Assembly (NCBI GenBank): GCA_028455995.1
Contig: JABELC010000005.1
Span: 3,038,001-3,102,000 of the forward strand
Source of the DNA: Scleromitrula shiraiana
Taxonomy: Eukaryota; Ascomycota; Leotiomycetes; Helotiales; Sclerotiniaceae
DNA length: 64,000 nucleotides
Reading direction: 5' to 3'
This document shows, one piece after another, positions 34,036 through 46,300 of this stretch (position 1 is its first letter; each line of letters begins with the position of its first letter). A program made the translations under genes and the position numbers. A model generated the notes under the pieces. That model was not told where the DNA came from. It was given only the letters and a program-made list of their open reading frames with translations, and searched no databases.

Positions 34036-35247
34036 GTGGTGGATGTTTGAATGAATGAATGAATGAATGAATGAGATGAGCTGGTCTCTGGTTTTCTTGA
34101 GCTTGGGTTGTTGAAATATACAAAATTGGCTTGGGGAATTTGAGATCATGGTGTGATAATTATAAAATTGTCTGATCCTTTTGTAAGGAAATCGAAAAGT
34201 CTCGAATTCAAAATATTCCAAATCATTGTTATTGTCAATAAGTGATGGACCTTCTTGTCTTGTCATTTGAATATAGTCTGTGGCACTGCTTCAACTCAAC
34301 AATCCCAAGCATCTTGTCTCCTCAAAACTTAGCCGAGAGAAAGTGAAGTTCAGTGAATGAGTGAATTGTATATTAGTGTTTTTGTTTTGAATATTATTTG
34401 ATCTCATTTATTTATTTGGTGGTTTGTCTGCGGATTTCTTTTTCTATCCACTTCCCAACTTCCTGTTCCTTTCAAATGAATAGATTCACATTCAGATTCA
34501 CATCAACAAACAGTCTATACAATTTTTTTGTTACAACCATTCCTAAATCTCCTTCTTATACTTGTTTTTATTTGCCCATTGCTTGCTAATACTGCTTAGA
34601 GAGTCTGATTTTGCTCTTTTCTCTGGCACAACAACTCGAATCTGTGTTTTATATATTCACTTCACTTCACTTTTAATACCAACTTTTCTGGAAAATAAGT
34701 AAGGTACATACTACAAGAACAATAACATCATCACGTCAAGTTTTTGGTACTATAGAAGGTTCTTCATATAAACACAATGCTAGATTAAGTATAAATTTGC
34801 CAGATTGATATCAATCTGTTTTCAATTGCATCAAGACAATCATTCTACCTATTATATTTGAAAATCGCCATTACAATCCATCTTTTAAAGATATCACATC
34901 AGATTACATCACATCACTTGCATTGCATTCTATTTGCTATTCAAGCTTTGCAAATATCTCCAAACGAACAAACAAATAAAGTCGGTCAATTACCTTACCA
35001 ACCCCATCAAACACGAATATCCTCCTCCCAATCATCAACCCATTCGATTGAAACACTACCGATCTATAGTATAACAAATAACCAACCCCATATCCCACAG
35101 AAGCACATTTACCTTTCTCTTCCCTTTCAATCAAACGCCCAATCCGAATTTCCAAACCACAACCAACCAACCAACCAACCAATCAATCACCCCCAACAAG
35201 CAACCTCATCAAATCGCGTAGCTACCTGTTGGTAATTCACCCCAAGA
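34036..35247. other. 1.2-kb intergenic spacer
   Basis: A (GAAT)n tract follows the reductase stop (34049-34074). The remainder is AT-rich. The open frame 34858-35235 consists of Ile/Pro/Gln/Asn-rich sequence leading directly into the next gene and is more likely 5' leader than coding. A short CCAA repeat (CCAACCAACCAACCAACCAA) lies at about 35162-35183. Confidence 0.5.
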
Positions 35248-38200
35248 ATGGCACCCCCCAAACCCAGAAAATCCCCAACAGTAAAACCACAAGATCCATA
35301 TCCAATGATTCAAGTCCATGATCTTGGTGAATTTCCTGCTCTTTCATCGCGGATTCATTCCAGTTTGAAGAGAGCTTCTACGGCGCGGGTTTCGCAATGG
35401 GGTGTGCTGTTTTCGGATATTAATGGTCGTAGTAATAGAGTGTTGAAGGAGACTGTGGATTTGTTTCCTCCTTTGGGTTTGATACGGGAAGGTAGAGATT
35501 TGGATTTGGAGGTGGATGTGGATGTGGATGAGGAGATACCTGGGGGGATAGATGGTGAGGAGATGAGACGAAGGTTTAGTGGTGGAAGTGAAGATACGGT
35601 ATCATCGGCAAAGTCATTTCTTCCTTTACTGGCAACTCAGAAAGATTTGGGTTCTGAGATATCTGGGGCGATGGGTTGTGAAGAAGGATGGTTGGAGTCT
35701 AATGTTGAAGACGAAAATACACTACCGTCACTTGCGCAGTTTCCTCCTCTACCACTATCACCTAAAGAAAAGGATTCTTTATCGCCCAGTTCTCCCAACA
35801 TTGAATCAACTCAATTGCCAGCTAAAATCGAAACCGAAAAAATATCGCCATCAGCTATAGCAGAATGTATGAGCATGATATCTACTAGTCCCGATACATT
35901 CGGAACCAGAGAAACAATTACACCATGGGATTCACCCGCAGGAAAATCAGAAGGTATATTTTCAATTGATGGAGAGTTGGCAATGGGAAATGAAACAACT
36001 ATCAAATTCACATATTCTCCGGTGGAAAGTCTGTTGGGAAGCTCATTGGGAAGTCCAACTGGATATCCTGAATCTTTAACTCCATTTATGTTTCCCAACA
36101 ACTTGGAAGGAAACAATTTCCACCCTCTGTTGGAACCCGCACCAAATGCTATTCAGTCGCAAGAAGAGGAAGAAGATCATCATGATACACCGTCTTATTT
36201 GAAAGGACCACTTGATTTGAACAAAATTACAGCTGCTGATCCGCATAGAGTATATCACGCAATGAAGCAGATGATGATAAATATCGTGGATTTGAAAATG
36301 GCGTTAGGATGTACTGAATTAGAATTGGAATTATTGAGGAGAGATCGTATGACGATTATGGCGGAGACGGAAAGATTATTCGAGAATGTTAGGACTACTA
36401 CGTTGGCGGTTCAGAATAGGAAAGAGGCCGAACAAAGAGAAGGGCTGGAACTGGACATGGAAACGGAAAAGGGGAAACAGACTGTTAAGCTCAATCCTAG
36501 TGCTGTAAGTTATTCAATCTTGAGTCGGTATTTTATTTCATTTAAAGAAACTAATATATTTATCTAGCCTTGTTTTGCACCTTCGGATCTTCCACCAGGT
36601 TTAACGCCAGACTTTCATCTAGATACTTCCTATATCCCATCTCCTCGGTTCGTCACAACACCAGCATACAATACTTTCCACGCATCACCTTTCGATCTCG
36701 AAAGAACCCCAACTCCCCATTCACCATATCTTCGACGTCATGCAACCCTACCGAACCCAACGGGTACAAATACATATTTCCAACCCCATCTCATCACAAT
36801 CTCGTTACCCGATAACCTCGCAAACCAAATCCCACATTTAATAGATGGGACATATTCACCGCGAGGAAAATCTCATCCATTAAGTCCGTTGAGGGTGATT
36901 ACTCCAAGATTGGGTCATGGACATAATAATGGTGGTCCTCAGCTGCCTAATACCATTTCTCGCGTCACCCATCATAATATCCCAGCCAATGTAAGTTCAA
37001 ATTCAAATTCAAATTCAAATTCGAATCAAAGTCCCATATCGACCTCAAATCATAATTCAAATCCATCCAAACATAAATCAAAATCAAAAACATCCGCGCA
37101 AACCAAATCATCAACAAATACACATCCACATGCGCATCCCAGAAGCCGCCCCACAACACGACCGCCCACTCCCCTCAAATTACCCCCCCATCCTCAAACC
37201 AAAAAACCACCCCTCTCATCCTTAACCTCGTCTCCACAATCCACATCCACACCCTCTATACCGATCCCCCAAATCCACACCCGCAGCGACATCCACGCAA
37301 TCGTAACATCCATCCCCCGTCAATACCGCCACATCTGTCCCACATCGCTTAGTTCGCCGGATCTGAAGTGCGGCGTGGAGGGTTGTGTGCTTGTTCAGCT
37401 TTGTAGGGATTTTGTTAACGGTCGTGAGGGGGGCAAGGGGTGTAGATTTGCGCCGTTTTTGAAAAGGCAAGGGGGGAGTTTAGGTGATGTGGTTGGAGAT
37501 GATGACGGGGATGGAGAGGAAATTCCCTGTCCCCATCCTCACATCTCACCAACCTGTTTCTCACCCGTTGAACACACCACCATCACCCTTCCTCCTCCCA
37601 TTTCCTCTACCGTCATCTCCGCCCCACCAGATCTAAATACCGCCCAAGATCCTCACCAGCAACAACAAACCCCCTGCATAAGAACTCACATCTGGGGCAG
37701 CACGACTAACTGGTCCACACGCGGCACATCGCAAGGGTCGTTTTTCCCGCAGGGAGCAGAAGATTGGAGGTGGAGGGTTGGGATGGAGGCGCTTAGGGGG
37801 GCGCATGAGAGGGGGTGGTATGGTGTTTGTGATGGGAATGAGAATGAGAATGAAGGGGGATTGGAGAAGAGGGTAGTTATGCCGAGGGGACTAGTGTTTG
37901 CGGTTAAGGGGGCTGGAAGCGAGAATGGGAAGGGAAATGCGAGTGGGAATGTGAAGGCAAGAGAGAGGGGTTGGAATAATAGGAGGGAGAGGAAGAGTGA
38001 TAGGAGATGGATAGGTGGAGATGCAAGTGCAAGTGCAAGTGCAAGTGGTAGTGGTAGTGGAAGTGGAAGTCCAATTTCAAATTTAGAATTGGATATACGC
38101 TCACGAGCTGGCGATGATAGTCCAAGCACGACTTCGCATAGTGGACGACAAACCGAATTGCCTACGCACATGGATATTGACGATCATGTATCTCCATATA

Positions 38201-38814
38201 CCCATAGCCAGACTCGGCATAGCGACGGAAATGTAGATGGAGAGGAGAAGGGTGATGGGAATACAATACAATCTAACATTCGGAGCCAAATGAAAAGCGA
38301 AGGCGAAAGCGAAAGAGGAACAGAAACTGGGAATGGGAATGGAAATGGAAATGGAAATGCAGATGAATCTCTCAAACTTGATGGAGATACGAAGGGAAAT
38401 AAGAATCAGGATCAAGATCAAGATCAATATCAAGATCAAGATCAGAAGGTGAATGATAAGAACGAGGAAAATTCGAATGCAAATGTGAAGAACAGCTTAT
38501 ATACATCACTACCCACGGATAAGATGATAGATATAGAAATAGAAACAGATAGAAATACAGAAGTGGAGAATAACGGTAACGGTCATGGTAATAGCGACGG
38601 AAATGGGAATGGAAATAATGGAAATAGAGACGAAGGAAGCGGAAATAGAAGTGCAGAGGACGAGGGGAACAGCAGGAGTAAAGGCAACGGAATAGCAGGA
38701 GGAAGACGAAGATTCAAGTTAATGGAAGGAGGGTTTGAGGTGGGGATGGAGAGGGAGAGGGAGAGGGAGAGGGAGAGGGAGAGGGAGGGATATGGAGAGC
38801 GGAGGGCAGGTTGA
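35248..38814 (+). CDS. large low-complexity protein with coiled coil and Cys-rich segment, unrecognised
   Basis: Two exons: 35248-36504 and 36568-38814, joined in phase 0 (gtaagt donor, ATCTAG acceptor), giving about 1167 aa. Residues about 20-50 (MIQVHDLGEFPALSSRIHSS) look structured; 330-410 form a probable coiled coil (MALGCTELELELLRRDRMT and following charged helix). Near residues 674-715 lies a Cys cluster C-x10-C-x4-C-x5-C-x12-C (includes CGVEGCVLVQLC), perhaps metal-binding. The rest is low complexity: SNSNSN, HPHAHP, GNGNGN, QDQDQD and a terminal RERERE stretch from a GAGAGG microsatellite at 38747-38785. A gtaagt at 36991 could be the donor of a further intron, so the middle is uncertain. 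No family recognised. Confidence 0.65.
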
Positions 38815-39100
38815 GACAATGATCTTAATGCGTGTGCTGTGTTGCGTTATTTCGTATTTGTTATCTGGATACCATTCCATACCATACCATACCATATCAT
38901 ACGACACTCTATCATTTCTTTTCCGTTCCGTTTATAGAAGATAGATAGATACCCAAACCTAGATTAGCTAGATAGTCTAGTATAAATAAATACCCCAATT
39001 AATATATAAACATCCGAATAACAAAAATACTCTCATACACTACGAGTATTTTGCCATCTACCATGATGGGAAGAACTGCCTGGTTTGCTTATGGGATTAT
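38815..39100. other. downstream flank of the low-complexity gene
   Basis: AT-rich 3' region with a CCATA pentamer tract (38873-38897) and AGATAGATAGATA. No gene; it borders the diverged tandem array. Confidence 0.5.
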
Positions 39101-41400
39101 ATTTCACAGACACATTTCGACTTGTTAGATTGTATTTTTGGGGGTTGTGTGGATTTCTTATGGTGGCAGAGGAGGGGGTTTGAGGGTTTGAGGGTGTTTT
39201 GGAGGAAGAAGGGGGGAAGATAGAATTGGGGGAAAAGGGGTGAATGGTAGAGAGGAGTGTGGAGAAAAATATAATATTATAATAATAGATTTGTTATTTT
39301 GATGGTAATCATGGTGATTAAGAACAACAATAAAGCTAACGGCGACAAGAATTCTTTGATGTGCAATTTTCAAATATGAGCTAATTATGAAGGAAATTAC
39401 GAAAGAACTATCTAGTTTATTACTGAGGTGATGTTTACACAAACACACTTGAACCTGTATAAATCCTTTTTCAAACGTTGTATGGATTTCGTAGGATGGG
39501 GAGGGGAGGCAGTTTATATGGGGGGTTTGAAGATTGAGAATGCAGTGGGAAAAGAGGGGGTAAAGAGGATATTGCCAGTGGGGAATGAATAAGGGAAGGG
39601 GGGATGAGAATATATTGATTTGATAATACAACGACAGCAACAATGACAACGACGACAAATAACAGAGACTCCAATATGTAAACTATCCTAACCTACCCCG
39701 ACCAACTGTCACAGTCATAACGGCCAACAAACTTCCTATTTTAATGAGGTTGTATAGATTTCTTAGGATGGGGAGAGGAGGGGCTTTATATGGCTTTATG
39801 GAAGGTAAGAGGATTGAGGATGTGACGGGAAAGAGGGGTAGACGAGTAAAGAGGGGACTAGGAGGCCGGGGGGATTGAGGGTGGTGAGAGGAAGAGAAAG
39901 AGAGCACGAGAGTATATCGATATAACTATGTTTCATTTTGACAATATTTGTAACTAACCGTAACCATAACACTACAAATATGACAATAGCACTGATCTCG
40001 CCACTCAAATCACCCGAGGAAATTATGAAAGTGATGGAATTGTTATAGAAGTATCTAGTATACTTATAAGATGAAGTTTGCATAACCAGACTTATGCTCC
40101 TGACTGTGATAATTCTATCGTTTTGAGTTGCTGATGAAGAGGAGGTGGAGGGGTTTATATGGGGGGCTTGAGGATTGAGGATGGTGGGGAAAGGGAGGCT
40201 GGGACATGAATGGGGGGGAAAGGGAGACGATGGTATATTCATATGATGATAAGTCTATTTAATAACTTTGACAATGATAATGATTAATGATAGCGGGATA
40301 ACATTCATACCCAAAACACCCCCAAAAATTTGAAAGTGGTGGGATTACAAGACAACTGCCCGGTTTACTAATAAAATAGATTGTATTCGCATAAAAATGC
40401 TAGGCTTTCTATCTGCTTGGTATACATTGTCTTGGGTTGTTGATGGAAGAGGGGAGGGGGAGGGGTTTATATAGAGCTTTTGGAGATTGGAGGATGAAGA
40501 TGGTAGAATAGGATGGAAAAGGGGTGAAAAGGGCGATTGCATGTCAACAGTGATAAAAATTAAGAATAATAATAATGATAATAATTCTAACTAGAATTAT
40601 CTTACTTGAACTACCCAAGTAATTATGAAGAAGTACTCAATCTATCAATGGCGTTATACTGCACGCGGGCACATTCGTCACGAAGCATGATTTCTTAGTA
40701 TAGTGTTGGATTGTTTATGATGGGGAAGGAAGGGTATTTATTTATATGGAGAGGTTAAGGATTGAGGATTGAGGGTGGGGGTAGAGAGGGGTGGGGATAG
40801 GAAAGGGGAAACGAGAGTATATTGATAGTGACAATACAATGACGACAACAACAACAACAACGATAACAACGATAATAATAGATAATAGAAATTAGAATCT
40901 TAGGAAACTAATAGAGGGATAGTTGAGGAAGATGTCCTTGTGATATAGGTAAGATTTGCCCTGGTACTGACAAATAAAACTGTTCGAAATATTCCGAAAA
41001 TTGTTTTGGATTAGTAGTTGATAGTGGGGGAAGGTGTGGGGGTTCATATAGTGTTGAGGATGAATGGTTTGATTGGGAGAAGGAAAAGAGAGGGAAGAGA
41101 TTGAGGTGGGAAGAAGGAAAGACAGAAAGTATGGAATAATGAAGGGAAAAGAGGGGAATAAAAGTATGTTGATACTGATGATAAATTTGTTAATTTGACA
41201 ATGATAATGATCAATAATAACAACAATCCCCCCTTCAATTCCAAACTTCCCGCTCAAACTCTCTCCAAAAACGTGACTAAAGTAATATTACTATGGAAGA
41301 ACTACTTCCATAACTAGCTTGTCAATGAGATTGTCCCTAGTACGGACAGATTTCTTTTCCTTGATTGATTGATAACTCTTGATAGTTCCTACATGCTATT

Positions 41401-41448
<48 letters not shown>

Positions 41449-43330
41449 TGGGAGAGAAGAGGAGTTTATATGGGTTGTGTGTGCACACTGTATGGTAGGG
41501 AAAAGTTGGTGGATGAGGGGTAAGGGGTGAATTAGGGTGTGGGAATGGAGGAGTATTGACAATGAGTGAGATTTCTCGTAATGACAGTAGCAAAAAAGAC
41601 AATGACAACGATAGATCTGCCGCCAGTATAGCCTCTAACCAAAGGAACAAATAAACAGACAGGATAACCAGTGTATAAGTAAGAAACTGACAGACTTATC
41701 TTTCCTGATTTTTGTGGGTTTTGTTGTGCTGGATTGAATTTGATTAAAGATGAAGAGAAGGGGAAATGGAATTTACAAGGGGGTTGAGGATGAATGGTGC
41801 TCAGGGAGGGGAGGGGGGGGGGGAGGATTCACCCGAGTAAAAAATAAGAAGAGAAGAGAAGAAACAAGATGATGGGGTAAGAGGCATCACGTTCTTACCG
41901 GAATTCTTGTGAAAGTTTGTGGTGATGATATAAAGTCCCCCAAATGGACAATTTCATTTCGAAACCAAAAAATTTACTAAATTGATTCAAAGAAAGGGAG
42001 TAAATGAGTACAAATCCTAATGATTCTCTATGGTCGTCAGATGGGGAGAGAATGATCATATTTGATGGTGATTTAGGTTAGTGGTGGTGTATGTGAGAAG
42101 GGTAGGACAAGAGAGAATAGGGAGGAGGATAGGGAAGAGCATAGGGAAGAGAAAATGAGATAAATGACGATAATGAGTGAGGAGAACACACCGATAATGA
42201 TAAACTTGAATGAAATAAAGGACAATAATAACCAAATTATCTGACCTCTTGAATAGATACGAACAGATTCCGCTAGTTTGACCATGAAAAGCTGCATAGG
42301 GTAAATAATCAAAACTTTACCATGCAGGTCGTTTCTGGTACAAACACCTTGTGTTAATTCGTGTTATCCTTTGTTTGGTATCCCCTTCTTTTTGGTGGGA
42401 GGTGGATGTGGTTTATATAGATCGTTGAAAGATGGCAGAGGTAGTGAGAAATGGGTGCGTGGGGTACATTGGTACTAGGGGTTTTATTAGGCGAGGCCGG
42501 GAGGAAGTAGTATCCACTTGAGTTGAGAGGGCATTTCAATTGTACTTTCATGTCTGCTGACACATTGATTGAGGGAGAAGAGAGGTTTTCATGTGATAAG
42601 ATGAATTAGAGGAAAGGCAGGGTGAGCCTTTGGTGGGTGTGTCATTGTAGATAATGACGAATGAATAGATGGTAGTAATATGAGTGGTTTAAATGGATGA
42701 ATTGGATGATAACAATTGTAAACTTTTTGCCGTTAGATTTTTCATCTCGATGATTCAAACGGACGGAGAAAGTTTATGTAAAAAGCGTAACGTAATTCCT
42801 AGTGATTTAGATAATCGGACAAAATAGCGAGAGAACCCCCAGAAGAAGGTTTCGAGCTAATTTTGAACATCACACTTTGTATTGATTACACTGTATGAGG
42901 TAGTTAGGTAGGGTTGATATAGAAAGTTTGAGGATGACCATGAATAATAGAGGAGAAGTGGTTTTTCTGGGGAAAGTCGGTTAGCATGGTTCTGAGACGA
43001 AAGCCACTAGCTTTGTAATGTGTTGAGAAGTCTACAAAGACCATGCTATAAATATGAAATCGATGGTAACTTTGATACTTATCCGTAATAGAGATGCAAG
43101 AATCCAAGATAGCAATTAGATAATTTGTGGTTTCTTACTTGGTGATGGGATGGGATGGGATGGGATGGAACAAGAGGAATGAGATGAGGAAGGATGAAAG
43201 GAAGAGAAGAATGAGCGTATGTTATTGACAATAAGTAAGACTTTTGACAAGAATCATAACGTCTGCTTCTCTGATAATGGCAATAAATAAATGATAATAT
43301 AAAAGGTCAGATATGAAGAAGAGCATTATG
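39101..43330 (-). repeat. strongly diverged ~0.3-kb tandem array; each unit promoter-like on the minus strand
   Basis: Units share an ordered set of blocks. In plus orientation they are a block near AATTATGAAG, then TTGGGTTGTTGATGG-like sequence, then a 100-150-base purine tract with TTTATATGG and TTGAGGATTGAGGATG. After that come GAGAGTATATTGATA and TTTGACAATGATAATGA followed by CAACAA. TTTATA (TATAAA on the minus strand) occurs at 39513, 39785, 40153, 40466, 40741, 41465 and 42412, with variants at 41043 (TTCATA) and 42914. GAGTATATTGATA-like blocks occur near 39608, 39910, 40231, 40814, 41163, 41551 and 43213. Spacing is mostly 270-390 bases. Read on the minus strand, each unit is TC-rich sequence, TATAAA, about 30 pyrimidine-rich bases, then CAACAACCCAA, the layout of a fungal promoter and start site. 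No unit carries a convincing coding frame. Function unknown. Confidence 0.6.
41399..41449. repeat. tetranucleotide microsatellite (TTTC)n
   Basis: About twelve uninterrupted TTTC copies inserted inside one unit of the diverged array, which lengthens that unit (next TATAAA-like box 422 bases away). Confidence 0.95.
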
Positions 43331-46300
43331 GGTTCGATATATCATTATATTGTTAACTGACTAGCTAAGGTCTTGATCCCATAAGGGGAGATATATATCA
43401 ACCATTGATTATGTAATTACACTAGTCCCAATGTGGAGTGATCCTTATCCGGCAACCATTCTAACAGATAATAACAATCGAAATCCTGAGTAAGTGTGTG
43501 CGTGTGAATAGTCGGAGAATAATGAGAAAACCAAAAAAAAACCGAAGAAGGCCCATACAAACAACACACATTCCATAGTCCCCATAAGGCGCGACTAGAT
43601 TTAACAATATGATGTGGTTAGCTTTTGCGTTAATGGATGAATGGGGCTTATATATGTAGCGCTAGGATCTGTATCGAAGGTGCGGGGAGAAGTTACTAGC
43701 AATAGATGTTGATGACGGGTATGTGTACGTAATGCCTTACATAATTCACTAGAATACCCCACACTCAGCTGCTTACCTGTAGAAGCGCAAGATGTATATA
43801 AATAGGGGGAGACAGACCTTTACTTCTTATGTTTTTGAATAGCGTGATTTAGTAATGAGCAGTTTACACAACCTCATGGAGTTCATTCTGTTGTGGGTTA
43901 TTCAGAGTTGAAAGTTGGGAGTTAGAAATCGATATTGGGAAATTATGCGAGGGGAAAAAATATCAACGATAATAGAAACGACAGCAACCAGGATGATATG
44001 AGATATGGTTTTTCGGCAACAAATATGAGAGTTCTCTCCGGGATGAATACCCAACCTCGAATTCTCAGAGTCCCGATTCTAATCCCGCCCTGATTTTTCT
44101 CCTCCTAACTTAAGAAACCTCAATAGGAAGAATATGCCCCGCATCTGTGATATTTCAGGGAAAATACGAATAAAAATATTTTCGCATTTGCTGAGTGTAA
44201 AGATAGGTGGGTCGAGGTCGGGTAGTTTGAGGACTTTATAGGGTGAACACTAGGTCCGCGGTGAAGATGGGAGGGGAGGGGAGGGGATGTAGTGAAAAGA
44301 AGAATTCACTTGCGTGATTAGATTGAGCTTCAAATGCCATTCTACTTTCTTCAAGATTTTGGGAACGGGAGAATTATCAAATAGTGGGGAACAGTATATA
44401 AAGTGGTTGGTTGAGATGGTGGTAGAAGGCCAAGACTTTACCTAATTGAGACAAATTGACAGTCTATGGTGGCGTTCAGAGATGCATACAGTACAGTTTC
44501 CTCGAGCTAGTAGCCTAATTGAGAAGATCGGAGAATATATAGTGATATTATGCAAATATAGATGCAAATTGGTCCAGCATAAGGACATTGAGATGGAATG
44601 TAGAGGATGGCAATAATGGTTTCGAGTTCTGCTCATATCACTGTTACTACCGCAACTGTTCTCAATCTGAAAATACCAATAATTTTGGAATATGTGCGGG
44701 GAATATGAAAAAGTTCCGTATTAGCGTCCGAGAAAGAACCCCCATCCCTCAATTATCACCACCCTCGTTGGATTGTTTATCCGAGTGTATCACACTGGTT
44801 TCTTTAGGAGATAACGAAGAACTGGAAACAGAATATATCGGTACTTTTATACTCTCTACAAACACCAATTTTAAAGTTGGAATACGGCTTAAGATTGCAC
44901 TAATAATAGTACTCACTTATTGAAGCTTGTAGGCTGTGGGAGCATGTGCTTCCTACCTGTTTCATTATACAATGCTGGACAGTATTGTGATATTGGGTGT
45001 TCATGTATTCGCCTCAGGCAACTCCTGAGAGGGGTATATATTGACCGGTCGTGATGAAAATATTGACACGGAGATAGTGTATTGGATTGCTGTCTTTGTT
45101 GACAAGTAAGAGATAAGAGCCTCAGTCACGGTGTGATTAAGGGTTTTATTTAGAACATTATCTTCAAGTACTACCTAGATCTATGAGTTTGAACAAATAC
45201 TCAGACATCAACTTTTGACAGTAGGCCGAAATAGAATGATTGATCTAAATGACAACCATTTAGAGTTAGTACAATAATAGTAAAAAGATACACTATTTTG
45301 TGTTGACATTGTGAATAAAGGATCAGAACTCAGAATACCGTCATCACAGTACATAAACATGATAAGCTAACCAAAATATTATATTTCAACGGGTAGTAGA
45401 ATAGTTCATCTCATGGCTGCCTTCGTATAAAGTCCCGTTGTCTAAGTCAGGATACGATATGTTTTGAGTTTATATACTAAATTTTAAGATTCTTTGACTC
45501 ATCGAATAGTAAGCACGATGATTAATCTATTCAATATACAACTACAAGCAACGAATGAGAGGCCAACCACATCAATACACTAACTAGTATGTTCATTCAT
45601 CTATCATCAACTATCATCAGAAGCCAAGTTTCCGCACTAGCAATTCCTCAAATCCATCCTATAAATACATCTATCTCTAGAGACAGTTTTTGAGAGAACA
45701 GAGATCAATATTAGACCGTAAGCAAAATTAGTTTTATGCAAGAGTAGCTGCGATCAAACATTTCAGAACCTTAATGAAAAAAAAAAAGAAACACGCAAGT
45801 TCTATTCCTGACTAAAAGAAACCTTCCCAGTTACTGATCTCAAATGGGGTAAAATGAAAATATAATAATGGCAGCAAATGAAAAATCTTAAGGCAAAACA
45901 ATGAAATACAACTTGGCCCATTAATAGTGTAGTGTGAGCTATACTAGGCGTACACACCTCTGTCAAAGACTATCCGACAGAGCAGAGTTGAGTCATATTA
46001 TCATTTTTTCAATCTCATTTCTTAAACTTTGGGGTAATAAAAAGGAAAAAAAAGACAGTATCACCAATTCCACAAATACCACTGCCAATAATACACTCCT
46101 CAACTTCGAGGTGCATCTTAGATTTAAAATCATTAGATCAATGTGCTTCCATGATTATCTATGTTCAAATCCCTCAAACATCAATAAAAGTTACTACCAA
46201 AATCCCTTGAATGTTATGACACGATTCTAGTATTTGAGTGCATGAGCTTCGTAAAAATTGGCAATAAAGAATTCTCTTGTACCAGTATATTAGATTCCGG

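Noticed and set aside
39158..40242. Minus-strand open frames of 65-166 codons in the array, all rich in Pro, Ser, Leu
   Set aside because: The frames arise from the pyrimidine-rich tracts and differ in frame and boundaries between units, so a shared protein is not supported.
44588..44923. 111-codon open frame with several Cys at the N-terminus
   Set aside because: No signal peptide, no conserved spacing, isolated in AT-rich desert.
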